From Prorocentrum cordatum (Eukaryota; Sar; Dinophyceae; Prorocentrales; Prorocentraceae), in contig CAUYUJ010009413.1 in assembly GCA_963575745.1 (NCBI GenBank), positions 112,001 through 176,000 of the forward strand: a DNA stretch of 64,000 nt. The letters run 5' to 3'. Each line of letters starts with the position of its first letter. Positions within the stretch are counted from its first letter, which is position 1. Shown here piece after piece: positions 44,236 to 53,882 of the stretch. The notes below the pieces were generated by a model. The model searched no databases and was not told the origin of the DNA. It worked only from the letters and a program-made list of their open reading frames with translations. The position numbers and the translations under genes are program-made.

Positions 44236-44678
44236 GTTCTCGCCCGCGCCGCGGCCCCGCGACGAATCCCGCGCCCGCCGCCCCACTCTTAGTCTGCAGC
44301 TGCCGGGTGCTGCATACGTTCTCTCAGCTCCGCCTCCTCGGCGCGGCCTCGGCCTGGGCATGCGGGCGACCTTTCGAGACTAAAACAACACCCCGAACCC
44401 CAAGAACACAATGAAGACGTGGCCTCACTTGCGTCCCCGTTGTTGCACTAGGGGCAATCGATCTGGGCGGTTTGGTTCGATACATCTGCAGAAACGACCC
44501 CCGCCCTTCATGTTTCCGGCCCTCCTAATTTAGGCCCCCGCCCAAAGAGTTGGGGCCCTTGTACGGCTAATCAGATGACCTTGTGGCCCACCCCTCGGAT
44601 ACAGGACGGTCTTTTGCCACGAGGTTGAGATTTCATAGGTCGGCACAGGTCGAACAACAAAAAGCTGCACAAGCATAT

Positions 44679-44700
44679 TCCGTAAGTTTTTTGGCTCAAG
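44679..44700 (+). other. Spliced-leader-like relic
   Basis: Twenty-two bases that match the dinoflagellate spliced leader (TCCGTAGCCATTTTGGCTCAAG with T at position 1, recalled from established knowledge) at 18 positions. The first six and last twelve are identical and four contiguous central bases differ. It lies on the + strand 17 bases upstream of an ATG (44717). Genomic leader remnants next to coding sequence are known in dinoflagellates and are read as traces of reverse-transcribed mRNA. No splice donor or Sm-site context of an SL RNA gene was seen downstream. Confidence 0.6.
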
Positions 44701-44703
44701 CTC

Positions 44704-45357
44704 GTGGGCGAAACACATGACCGTATCCGCGGCCTCGCGGACCAGGCCGTTGGGCCGCGGCCCCGCGGATACGGAGCGTTTTGTCGCAGATGCCCCGCGC
44801 GGAGCGCCCCGGAATCCAGGCCGCGAGTTGCGACGCCGTCGCAATGGTCGGTCGCGCCAGGGCTCTCGCCGCCGCCCGAGGCAGTTCCGCAGCCAGCCCC
44901 AGCCGTTGCACATGCTGCGGCCGAGGCGGCAGCGGCGCCCAAGCCGCCTGGCGAGGTGCCACCTGCAGCAGCCGCGGCCGCTGCCGCCCCCGCGGGGGCA
45001 CCTGGCGAAGCAGATGTGGTCGATGATGCCGGCGCTGTGCAAGAGAATTGCGGCTCGAGCCTCCTTCGAGAGGCCCTCAGCTGCAGGTGTCATGTCACTG
45101 CTGACGGCGACGACAGCCACAGCGGCGCTCGCAAGAGGCCATCCGCGGCAACCGATGATGCCGAGATCGGCGATGATGACGACGTTGCCGCACCAGCAGC
45201 AATGATGGCGATGAATGTCACCAAGCACGCCATGAAGAAGGCGGGGCACGTCGCGGTCCAGAAGATGCCGGCAACGAAGCCGTCGAAACCCCCAACGCCA
45301 CCCAATGGGGGAGATCCGCCTATGTCGTACAGGGCGGGTTACATCAGCGCCAAGTGA
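44704..45357 (+). CDS. Hypothetical reading frame downstream of leader relic
   Basis: Open frame of about 217 codons, Ala/Pro-rich in the middle, then acidic (AEIGDDDDVAAPAAMMAMN) and basic (KHAMKKAGHVAVQKMPATK) near the end. It stops just after GGDPPMSYRAGYISAK. The frame opens with GTG, not ATG. An alternative frame begins at ATG 44717 and runs 162 codons, Arg/Pro-rich. An antisense frame of 292 codons also exists, so GC-driven openness is a concern. No family was recognised. Its location after a spliced-leader-like relic on the same strand makes a retroposed mRNA plausible. Confidence 0.35.
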   Translation: MGETHDRIRGLADQAVGPRPRGYGAFCRRCPARSAPESRPRVATPSQWSVAPGLSPPPEAVPQPAPAVAHAAAEAAAAPKPPGEVPPAAAAAAAAPAGAPGEADVVDDAGAVQENCGSSLLREALSCRCHVTADGDDSHSGARKRPSAATDDAEIGDDDDVAAPAAMMAMNVTKHAMKKAGHVAVQKMPATKPSKPPTPPNGGDPPMSYRAGYISAK

Positions 45358-46066
45358 GACTTGGGCTTGCGCGTTGGCAGTCGTGTGGAGGACCTCTGCT
45401 GCCGCCATGGAGCAGTTGAGGCTGCACGAGGCGTGCTATGACACCATATTCTGGGCACGCAAGTTCCACGTGGCCACCCGCCTGCCAGGTGTGCATATCA
45501 AAGCCAGGCTGCCGTCGTGCTTCGTACACGAAAAGAAGCACAAAGCGATCAAGCGATTTTCGCACGACCACAAGTGCCTGAAGCGCCCAGAAAAAAAACC
45601 TTGTTGCTTCAACTTGTGGCCCAGCACCGCTACGACCTGAAACGTTTCTGTTTGGCAACTTGGTTGCATGAGCCGACTGCAGCATCGAAGAAATTCGTCG
45701 AACCATTGAAGCATTTGCGCCCAGAGACGCAGGCGGCAGTGTCCAGCACCGAAGCTTTCCACGACAACCACTTGTTCAGCTGCGGTGACGTTGTTCTGAT
45801 GGGACATGGTAGCGGCAGCTCAGCCGTTCAAGTGTGTTTCCACGTTCAGTGAGACCTGGGGGCCGCGTCGCAGTCGGAGCCACTCAGTCTGGCTCTGCGA
45901 TGGGCAACTCGGCGGGTGTGCGTGGGATGGAGTGGATGCGACACTGACGATGATCAAACGCCAGCTCGTGCTGACCAGCTCGTTGAAACACCCTACATTC
46001 CACAGGAGGGCCGGTGACGTTAAAACGTGCGTTTGGTCAGCCGAGTACCGTAGAAACTTTGCATGA
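45305..46066 (+). pseudogene. Frameshifted coding fragment, dinoflagellate-type hypothetical protein
   Basis: A convincing + strand coding stretch starts at or before ATG 45407 (context GCCGCCATGG). It reads MEQLRLHEACYDTIF, ARKFHVATRLPGVHIKAR, then FVHEKKHKAIKRF. At an A8 homopolymer (45591-45598) the sense moves to another frame, continuing QLVAQHRYDLKRFCLATW, EPTAASKKFVEPLKHLRP and a GDVVLM motif to a stop at 45852. A third overlapping frame (45806-46066) contains VLTSSLKHPTF and RRAGDVKTCVWS. The pattern resembles the C-terminal part of proteins I associate with dinoflagellate mobile-element or hypothetical families, but function is unknown. One homopolymer indel plus later disruption suggests a pseudogene; a sequencing error at A8 is an alternative. 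Confidence 0.5.
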
Positions 46067-47796
46067 TTGTCATTATCGTGCGAGGCTCGGTGAATCCTAT
46101 ATAGCAATAGCTTACACTCCATGGTGCGAGGCTTTCCCTTGGGACATCACCATCTGCAAATCGCCACCCCTCATAAACTGTTCCAAAGGATCCCGAAACA
46201 AATAAGATGCGCCTTCAAGCAAACACATGCAACCCATCTCAGATGCAACCCACAACCTTCCGCAGCGAGCTGTATGTCAGGTGTAAGTTCCGCGAACTGT
46301 CTGTAAGTCACATGGGCCTCGAAGTTCGTTGGCCCACGAACGCGGTGGTTGCCTGGCCACCATCTCAAGGGTGTGTCTTGCAGAAAGGGCACACACGATC
46401 CCTTCACGGAGGTTCCCCGCACCTTCTTCTCCATCCAAAATGGAATTTGAACGAGATGTCGTTACATGCTGGTTTTTTGTCAACGATGGGACGCTCTAGA
46501 TTCGTTTTGGTGTTTTAGGTGTTTTTTTCCGTCTCGTTCCATTTCGTTCCAGCATCTTCTGTGTGTCGTGTCAGTTCCATTGCCGTTTCGATGTGTTTGA
46601 TGTTTTGTCCGTCGTGGTCTCATTCAAGTTATTTCTTAATGTCGTACGAATAGATTGTCAGTTTTTTCCGAAACAAAGTAAAACGGAACTAAGGAGCGCG
46701 CGCGCCATTCATCGGCCCAATTACCTTGCGCCCAACGCCACGGAGGGAGGGTCCAGTGCCGAGCAGAGAAATCTTTCGCGCCTCCGAGAAGTCATATGAT
46801 TACCGGTATCGTCCCATTGGTAGGCTGAGGTTGGATTGCTGCCTTTTGGAACGCTTGTGGGGCGTCCCGTAGCGCTCTGGAATTGGCCGCGGTGCCCGAT
46901 GCCAATTTCCACCCCCTGGCGATTTATCTCCCCATTCGACGTGATCCATTGATCCCTTGTCTGCCTTTGTCCCATGCGCGCGTGCGCCCCGGGATCGGAC
47001 TTCCGATCTTCCATGGCGGGACAGGGTCCTCCATTGGCCAGCCGAGGTCGAGACAGTTGCCACGTCGATATTCCCCTTCGCGCTCAGCCAGCCACGGGTC
47101 TGTCGGACGCACACCGTGCTTCTTCAGGGCGAGCCAGGGGCGCCCTGCAGGCCAAGTGTGTCGGCGACCAAAATGGAGATCGGAGCTTCGTCGGACAAGT
47201 TCAGGAATCTCATGGGAGTAACGGGAATTCTTGGGAAGCGGGGGGAACAGGAACATTTGGAACACATTTTGCATTTTTAGTGTGTGTGTGTGTGGATTCA
47301 TTATGTTTGTGTCCCCTTGGGTCCATGCCGAAGAAACCTGGGTCCCGGGTTCTTCCGCCAGGGACCCGTCGAGGGTCCTGGTCAGGCGCGCCTAGGGCCG
47401 TTCGGGGCCGAAGCCGCCACGGACGACCGTCCAAGAGCACGCTGTGCGGTCCATGCGCCGGCTGAGGTCGCCGCGAAGGGCCCCATGGCTGAAATGCAGT
47501 TCTTGGGAGGTTAACTTCAGAAGTGGTGTCGGCAGATCTCTGGTTGAACAACAGGCCGAATCTATGGGTCAGGCCAGTCCACGGGTCAAACCTGGGCTTG
47601 CATCCGTCCTCATTTGGGTCAGTGGCCCCTTAGCTTTCAGTCGTTTCGACGAAGGCCTCCCAGATAATGCCTCCCGTCCCAAAGAGTTCCAGCGCTGCCC
47701 CGCTACGCCTGTTGCCTGTTCAGTGAACCCTGAGATCCGACGTCGCGAGAAGATTTAGAGCACCATGGGAAATCACGATTGGAACCTTACCTTTCT
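46067..47796. other. Mostly unique spacer
   Basis: Mixed sequence, T-rich at about 46500-46690, with a short GT run at about 47278-47292. Frames of about 100 codons show no recognised motif. About 47490-47670 weakly resembles the 5250-5455 element. Confidence 0.4.
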
Positions 47797-47962
47797 TGAC
47801 GAACGAACAACACACACCCATACCCATAGGGAGGTCGTTGGGAGGAGGACTGGATATGGGTATGGGTGCGGGTTGTCGGACCCTGGGACCCCCATCCGAC
47901 AGCACGCACCCACAGCCCTCTCCGATTCCCCTATGGGTATGGGTGTGTGTTGTTGGTTCGTC
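47797..47962. mobile_element. MITE with 36-bp TIRs and TTTCT duplication
   Basis: 166 bp. Ends TGACGAACGAACAACACACA and GTGTGTTGTTGGTTCGTCA are near-perfect inverted repeats extending through ACCCATACCCATAGGGA. A perfect 5-bp target duplication, TTTCT, lies at 47792-47796 and 47963-47967. The interior repeats GGATATGGGTATGGGTGC. Only one copy is seen in the window. Confidence 0.9.
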
Positions 47963-49584
47963 ATTTCTGCGGCACCTCCCGACTTGGATCGATCTGTGAG
48001 GGTCCAGGGGCCCGAAACAGGGCGATAGCGCACGGTATGAACCACTTGCGACGCCAGGATCTCAGGGGAAGTTTTAGCTCCAGGAGCCCACGGGCAGTCG
48101 CCGCCCACCTTGCGCATCGCGAGCGGGCGCCCCTCCTCAACAGGAGCAGGGTGAGGGCAGACGACGCGGAGGAGGAGGAGGCGGAGGAGGATGACAGGAA
48201 GGCGAGTGCAGATGCAGGCGCGGCGAGGCTTCTGAGGAGGAAGGGGGGCTTCTTAGAAGCCCCCCCCAGCTATGGCATTTTCTCAGAGGCCGCCAGGGCC
48301 GTGTGTCACCCCTTCATGGGTGCCGCCAGATATAGATTTCGAGGCGCAGACAACGTCATGGGACCTACTTTCGACGCATTCCGATTCGACTTCGCAGGAC
48401 GATTTTAACCTCACCATCAATCAAGTGGGTCGTGAAGGAAGCCGTTCCTGCCCATGTGCGGGCGAGATTTGTGTTCATATCCACTGAGGTTTGGAGTTTC
48501 GGGCTCCCCTCCCTAGAAACCTGATGCGACCTGGATATGGATAAACTTCTGCCCCGTAGATGCCCGATGTTCATCCATATCCAGTGCATCTTGGCCCTGC
48601 GGCGCCTCGTTCACAAAAAGTAGAGGACGCACCGGATATGGATGTAGATATTGCCCGCATCATGAGTTAGTTTGATTGTTGTCGGGTTTCTTAAAGCCCG
48701 GCGACCGTCAGTACAGATGTTCAGGGTGAATAGCTGGTCCCCGGGGGGCAGGGTTGCGTGGTTCGCCGTCTTTTCTCGGCAGTGTGAAGTCAACAAGCTC
48801 CCCGAAGAAGATGTGGATGCCTGTAGATGGTGAAGGCCTTACGGCCGTTGCCGCCGACTCGAAAGGAGGAGGAGGACGACGACCACGAAGACAGCGACAA
48901 CGTCGAGCCGATGGCCCTGCCACAGGATCGGGACATCGGGCTGGCGGTGGAGGGAGGAGGAGGAGGAGGACGAGGAGGAGGAGGAGGAGGGGAAGGCGTT
49001 TCCAGGCAGTCTTCAGCCCACAAGCTCCCCGAGGACGATGTGGATGCCTGTGCGTTCTTAGCCGCACTCTGTGAAACGCAAGCTCCCGAGTCCTGAGTTC
49101 GGTTAGATTGTCCTGACTTGTCCCAGTGTTCCTATCCAGGTCACATGTTTTGCTATCCTCTCTCTCTCTCTCTCTCTCCCTCTCTGGGTTGCAGGTGCGC
49201 GACGCACGAACAGGGACATTCGTGTGTAAATTGTTCGCGTAAGGTCGCGCGCGTAAGCGCCTAGATCTCCAGTCGGCGCTGTCGGTCTGCGCAAGCCGTT
49301 CGAATGAAGTTGCCCCTCAGTTGTGCCTCGCAATACTACTTCTCTTTCTTTTTCCCTGCGCAGAAGGCATCTACACACATCACTTGTCCTGGCCACGGCT
49401 ATCCTGCCATCCTGGGCACTGGCCAGGTATGGCGGTGATGCCCCAACTCCGCCTTGACCAAGATCCGCTCGAAATCAGTCCCTGGACCTCTTCCAGGATC
49501 AACCCTGGCCCTTTTTCTTGTACCCCGGAAGATGCCGCCATAAGCCGATCATGGCGGAAGGCCTTTTTTAAATTTGAATGGCGT
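47963..49584. other. Spacer with minor repeats
   Basis: Contains a short inverted repeat at about 48571-48642 (CATATCCAGTGCATC and GGATATGGATG; cf. 20491-20565), a duplicated phrase CAAGCTCCCCGA, GATGTGGATGCCTGT at about 48790 and 49020, a GGA tract at about 48950-48990 and a (CT)n run at about 49156-49180. Around 48130-48410 a frame ends FDAFRFDFAGRF, unrecognised. Confidence 0.4.
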
Positions 49585-49808
49585 GGGATAAGAAGGAGGA
49601 GGAGGAGGAGGAGGAGGAGGAGGAGGAGGGGGAGGAGGAGGAGGAGGAGGAGGAGGTGAAGGAGGAGGAGGAGGTGGAGGAGGACGAGGAGGAGGAGGAG
49701 GGAGGAGGAGGAGGAGGAGAAGGGGGAGGAGGAGGATGAGGATGAGGATGAGGATGAGGAGGAGGAGAAGGAGGAGGAGGAGGAGGAGGAGGAGGAGGAG
49801 GAGGAGGG
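49585..49808. repeat. GGA polypurine tract
   Basis: About 220 bp of (GGA)n with GATGAG interruptions at about 49733-49758, purines on the + strand. Confidence 0.92.
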
Positions 49809-50050
49809 GCTGCATCTTTCAGTCATCGACTCCCTGACCTGTTCCCAGGTGCGTTTGGAGCATGCTTTCGCGTGGGACCCAGTCGTGGCGACGAAGACGC
49901 TCCATGAGCACCAGACAGGGCGCAGCACGTCCAAGACTCGTATTTTCGAGCCGCTGCCCTCCGAATACCTTCGTCACCCAGCTACCCTGGATCGATTGCT
50001 GCCTGTCCCGAAGTCGGCATTGGGCTTGAGTAGGGGATCGAACAATGACA

Positions 50051-50155
50051 CAAACATAAAAACTCGGTTCGCGCCAGGGGCGGCGCCGGAGGCGCCGGAG
50101 GCGCCGCCTGGGGGCCCCAGCGCCGATCCAAGAAATCCGCGCAGACCTCCGAGTT
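50051..50155. mobile_element. TIR element family M7, copy 2
   Basis: From CAAACATAAAAACTCGG to GATCCAAGAAATCCGCGCAG with a GGCGCCGGAGGCGCC-rich centre. Homologous to 21271-21409 and 51161-51311. Confidence 0.7.
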
Positions 50156-50237
50156 CCCCTATTGAGAGGTTTGCAATGGTGAGCAACTCTTCATAGTACA
50201 TCGTCATCGTCGCCGTCGTCGTGGTCGATCCATCGTA

Positions 50238-50407
50238 CAGTCGGCACCGATAGTAAGGATGATCGGCTTCCCAAGTATACCCTTGCGTCAGTTCCTCTCC
50301 GGTCATCCTCAACCCCTTCCGATGGCCAACCAGGCCCGAAAAACTTCAGCATGGGCGTCCAAGAGGCTTGCATCCTCATCGCGCATCCTCACTGTCAGCG
50401 TTGACTG
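50238..50407. mobile_element. CAGTC-ended MITE (family M4), copy 2
   Basis: 170 bp. Ends CAGTCGGCACCGATAGTAAG and CTGTCAGCGTTGACTG are imperfect inverted repeats flanked by TA at 50236-50237 and 50408-50409. The right part, GGGCGTCCAAG then CATCGCGCATCCTCAC, matches 28577-28732. Confidence 0.82.
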
Positions 50408-50547
50408 TATCTTCTGAGTTTCTGCGTCGATGAGGCGGAGCAGTGCATTTCAGTGGCAGAGCGTTTGAGGCAGCCATGCTGCTCCAGGAGGGCCCATGCA
50501 GTATCATTTGACCCAGGATGCTCCATGCAAGGTATGGTGGTGGTGTA

Positions 50548-50700
50548 CAGTCGAGTTTGAATAGTAGGTCGATCCTGCCAAATCAAGAATGCCCTTGTGC
50601 CTTGTGTTTCGCGACCCATGCTTTCTACATCACCATGGCAACATGGCCGTCGGAAGGGTCTTGAGTCCTCTCGCGTGTCCTCTCCAATCAAGCTCGACTG
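50548..50700. mobile_element. CAGTC-ended MITE (family M4), copy 3
   Basis: 153 bp. CAGTCGAGTTTGAATAGTAG at left and CCAATCAAGCTCGACTG at right, with TA on the left flank. The interior (CCTGCCAAATCAAGAATGCC, GGAAGGGTCTTGAGTCCTCT) is about 85% identical to 56926-57060. Confidence 0.8.
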
Positions 50701-51160
50701 AATAGACGCCTTGTGGGTATCGTTCCCCGAATCCACTCCCATTAGAATCCGCGTGGTTGGTCCTCGGACCCCTGCCAGGCTCCATCGGTCCATCCTGGCC
50801 AGTTTCCCACCTTGGCCAGATTTCCCACGGTCCCGAAGTTCGACTGGGAACTATCGCCTCGAACATCTTCGTCGTTGTCGTCGTTCCACGTCCCCATCCC
50901 GTACTCATTTACACTTTTGTTGCTCGAGCCTCATCGAGCCATGCATCGCTTGACTAATGTTCTTGTTCCCTTGGCACAATGGCATCGATTGCCAGCGGCG
51001 GATCGGCTGCCCAACTCTTTGCACCCTGCCACCGCGTCACGGCCTCTCCCGAACTGAGGACGGCGCTGGTGGCAGACCTGCGTAAGTCGAGAGCACCCGT
51101 CCACAACAAAACCTTGGCCGACTTGTTGCAGGATTCTAAATTCGAAGAGCAAACGGCTGC

Positions 51161-51311
51161 ATAAACATGAACGTTCGAAGCTCCGCGTGGAATTCCTGGA
51201 TCGGCGCTGCAGACCCCTGTCGGCGCCGCCCCTGGCGCGCTCATCGCGCCAGGGAGGGAGGTCCATCGCTGATCCAAGGAGTCCGCGCGGACTCCAAAAG
51301 TTTGTGTTCAT
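51161..51311. mobile_element. TIR element family M7, copy 3, beside a splice acceptor
   Basis: About 150 bp. ATAAACATGAACGTTCGAAG at left and GGACTCCAAAAGTTTGTGTT at right form a long imperfect inverted repeat around GGCGCCGCCCCTGGCGCGC. Similarity between its two flanks continues outward (GAGCAAACGGCTGC versus the complement of TTTTCTGTTCCTC). The right-hand flank TTCTGTTCCTCTACAG is the apparent acceptor of the RNA-ligase-like exon at 51334. Confidence 0.75.
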
Positions 51312-51333
51312 GCAGTTTTCTGTTCCTCTACAG

Positions 51334-53882
51334 TGGAAGCTGAAAACGCTGTTTCACGTCGTGAGCTTTCCTGGGGAGGGCAGTGAGGAGGGCAAGGGTG
51401 GCAACCCTGCAAACGAGCCACTAGACTCTGCAACCCTCCTGGTCATGGTCAAGTCTCAGGTCCAATCCGACCGCCACCTGAAGAGGCTGGCTGACTACTG
51501 CTCGTTCCCGAGGGGATTCCCGATCGTGTGGTACCGAGCTTCGGGGGAGATCGTGAGTTTTGGATTCTACCCCAAGTTCGACAACGACAAGGCCCTACCA
51601 GTTGTGAAGATGGAAAACTTCAAGGGGGCACGGGAGATCAGATTCTTCCGGAAGTGGAGCGGGTTTTTGTCGATGGTGGTGCCGGTTCGGTCTCCTCGAG
51701 ACCCCTCCAGAACATGCTGGACGGTCACCTCCAAGAACTCGGCGATCTACGTGGACGGGCAGACAAGGGAGCGAGGCCGCGGGCACCTGCTGGAGAGTGC
51801 TTGGGGCCGGCGGCCCTCTGGGACCGAGGTGGTTGGGCGTCGCGTGATCGGGGGGCAGTCAATCAGGGGGGCAGGGAGGGCTGCAGAGAAGCCACGCAGT
51901 GGCGAAGCGTCCTGGCGTGCTTGTAGTCCTACCAAAGAATGTTCTAAGAACGTTTTTGTGGTTCCCACGAAAGGTTCTTAGAACATTTGTTTGGCTGGGA
52001 CTGTCTTGTTTTCACACATCGGGTTAATGCTCGAAGAATATTGTTTTCGTTCTTAGTACATGTGTTAAGATTCTAAGAACATCTCGTGGCAGGACTGTAG
52101 GAATGCCGGGACGGTCGGTTCCTGCTCAAGAAAGGGGCCCTTGAGGGCCCCTAAAGGGGCCCTATGGGCCCGACAGCGGGCCTGTGGGCCCCGAAAATTG
52201 CACCCCTCCTCCCCCCCCACTCATCGCCCCCCCACCAACGACGCCCAAGGCGGGTGACGAGAGAGGCACGGGGTCCTCCTCCGCAGCTGCGGGTTCTCCT
52301 GTCTCGCACGCGGCCTCCGGTGGCGCCCCACAGGCCCCGGCTGGCAGCACGAATGATCGGCGGCGACCCCGGGGGGCCAGGTGAGAAGGGGTGGGCCTTC
52401 ACAGAGGGCTCGGAGAAGTCTCCCAGCCTTCTGAGAGGTTGTCGAAGCCTTTCCCGAAGACGCAGAGCACCTCTCAGAAGGCTCGAGAAAAGGCCTTCTC
52501 CTTTTCACTTCCCCCCCTCGCTCGCCGCCGAAGTAAGGGTGCGAGTCTGGAGGAGGAGATGGCGACGCTCACCGTGCAGGGCCTCCAGAGGGACGAAGCC
52601 GAGAGCAGGGAGGCGATGGGCTCCTTCGTGGGCGACGCGAAGGAGATCTGGGAGCGGCAGATCTCTGGGGCTCTGCTGGCCGAGCTCGGGAAGGAGCAGA
52701 TCTCTCTGTGTGCCGAGATCGGGGAAACGTAAGGCCTGTGTGCGCCAGAGCTCGGGTGAAGGCGGGGCTGTCCCTCTGCAGGAGGGAAATTCACAAGTAG
52801 CCAAACCGTAGTCGGGGGACGATGTTTCATGTTTGAGCATGCTTTTGTCAATCTTCTTGTTTCGCCCAAAACCCGCCTGTAGGAGGACATGCCTGACCTA
52901 AACCTTGGGTTCGCCGACGCTTTTCGACGAGCGCGTCCTGGACTTCGACGGTCTAGTTGTCACGAGATGTCTGCGGCGGGAGTTCGCGTGGAATGCCAGA
53001 CTGGGTCGCGCCATTTTCATGATGGCCCCTGTCAGGCCAACCCGAGTCCCCCGAACCCGAGTCTTACGTCTCCCCGGCGAGACCATGAGCGAGTGGGATC
53101 AGACTCACGGGGCGCAGGTGCTCACGAATTGTGCGATTGTGACCGCTGTTGGGAGGGGAGCTGCGAGCTGGATGGCAGACCGCGCCTCGTTTGTCGAATA
53201 TGAGGACATCCTGGGCGTCTCTGACTTCTGCCGCCGCTTCAACGTGCCCGTGGACGAGCCCATTCTGGTGGAAGGCTCCGAGAAGGTCCAGCTTTTCATC
53301 CAGAAGCTTGAGGAACACCGAGACTTCATGACGGAGGCGACCTTCCAATCCCAAGTGCTTCGACCCTTGGGGCTACGACACGACTCTCCGCACGGACAGG
53401 TTTTGGGCGACGTATTAGAGGGGTTGGTGTTGCATTGTTGGTCTACGACGGGTGGTAGTTCCCAGGACCCAGAGGCTCATCTTACCAGAACCACCCTGAA
53501 GTACAAGTTTCCTAATTACACGTGTCGTACGTTTGGGCTGCGCGAGGTTCTGGGGCACGGTTTGGCGTTGGATTCGCCTTCCGCCTTCAGTCGGTATCAA
53601 GCCTACGTCAGCACTTGGTGTTACACTGAGGAGGGGCGGACCTTTTGGCTGAATTTGTTGTTCGCCTGCGGGCTGTTTGTGGCTAAAGGGAGAGCCCCCA
53701 AACTCGACAACGACCTCGTGGGCTACCACATCCGGGTGGCTGACTATACGCTGAGCGAGCTGAGGAGATTGAGCACGAGCACGGAGTTCGGCCTGCGCGG
53801 GCTGGAGGGCCCTCTGGCGAGTGTGCGGCGGGATTTCCCTGGCGCAGCCGCGGCGGCCGTTTCCAATCTTGGAGAGTCTTAA
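51334..53882 (+). CDS. RNA-ligase-like nucleotidyltransferase, split gene (5' part incomplete)
   Basis: Three exon segments give a polynucleotide-ligase-like protein. Exon A is about 51334-51750, after a pyrimidine-rich acceptor ending CTACAG. It has RGFPIVWY, then FYPKFDN (51565-51585), the nucleotidyl-lysine motif KWSG (51652-51663) and TSKNSA (to 51744). Exon B starts between about 52580 and 52612 and ends at 52728. It has DAKEIWERQISGALLAELG and motif-III-like LCAEI (52706-52720). Exon C is 53090-53882. It starts in phase with EWDQTHG, has motif-IV-like EGLVL (53418-53432) and motif-V-like LKYKFPNY (about 53495-53518), and ends at TAA 53880-53882. T4-Rnl1-type RNA ligases have this motif order; the sequence supports the family, not a substrate. 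Motif I has Ser where Asp is usual (KxDG). The N-terminus is unresolved: a 61-codon ATG frame at 50979 followed by a GTAAGT donor (51082) does not join in phase. Confidence 0.72.
51924..52099. mobile_element. TIR element family M6, copy 1 (inside intron)
   Basis: Ends TAGTCCTACCAAAGAATG and CATCTCGTGGCAGGACTGTA are inverted, with internal GTTCTAAGAAC palindromes repeated several times. Homologous to 58346-58512. Similarity extends beyond both ends (CAGTGGCGAAGCGTCCTGG before, GGGACGGTCGGTTCCTGC after). It lies in the predicted intron between exons A and B of the RNA-ligase-like gene. Confidence 0.8.
52729..53089 (+). other. Predicted GT-AG intron of RNA-ligase-like gene
   Basis: 361 nt. Donor GAAAC/GTAAGG and acceptor CATGAG/CGAGTG. 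Splicing keeps frame (AC+C codon) and joins LCAEIGET to EWDQTHG. It contains H3. Neighbouring GA- or GC-donor alternatives, common in dinoflagellates, cannot be excluded. Confidence 0.65.
52757..52901. mobile_element. H-family TIR element, decayed intronic copy (H3)
   Basis: 145 bp. Diverged ends TGAAGGCGGGGCTGTCCCTC and GGAGGACATGCCTGACCTAA correspond base for base to the H ends with several changes. The interior matches H1 weakly (GGGGACGATGTTTCATGTTTGA versus GGGGACGATTTTTTTACCATG). Flanking 8-mers AGCTCGGG (52749-52756) and ACCTTGGG (52902-52909) agree at 6 of 8 positions. It lies wholly within the intron 52729-53089. Confidence 0.8.

Noticed and set aside
42051-44414. Val/Leu/Cys-rich frames resembling membrane proteins
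   Set aside because: They arise from GTT/GCT/TGT triplets in a degenerate array; hydrophobicity is a by-product of the triplets.
44530-45408. 292-codon - strand frame
   Set aside because: Antisense to more protein-like + strand frames that follow the spliced-leader-like relic; no motif recognised.
50979-51164. First exon of the RNA-ligase-like gene (61-codon ATG frame with GTAAGT donor at 51082)
   Set aside because: Attractive donor and position, but joining to the acceptor before 51334 puts the ligase exon out of frame, so it was not included.
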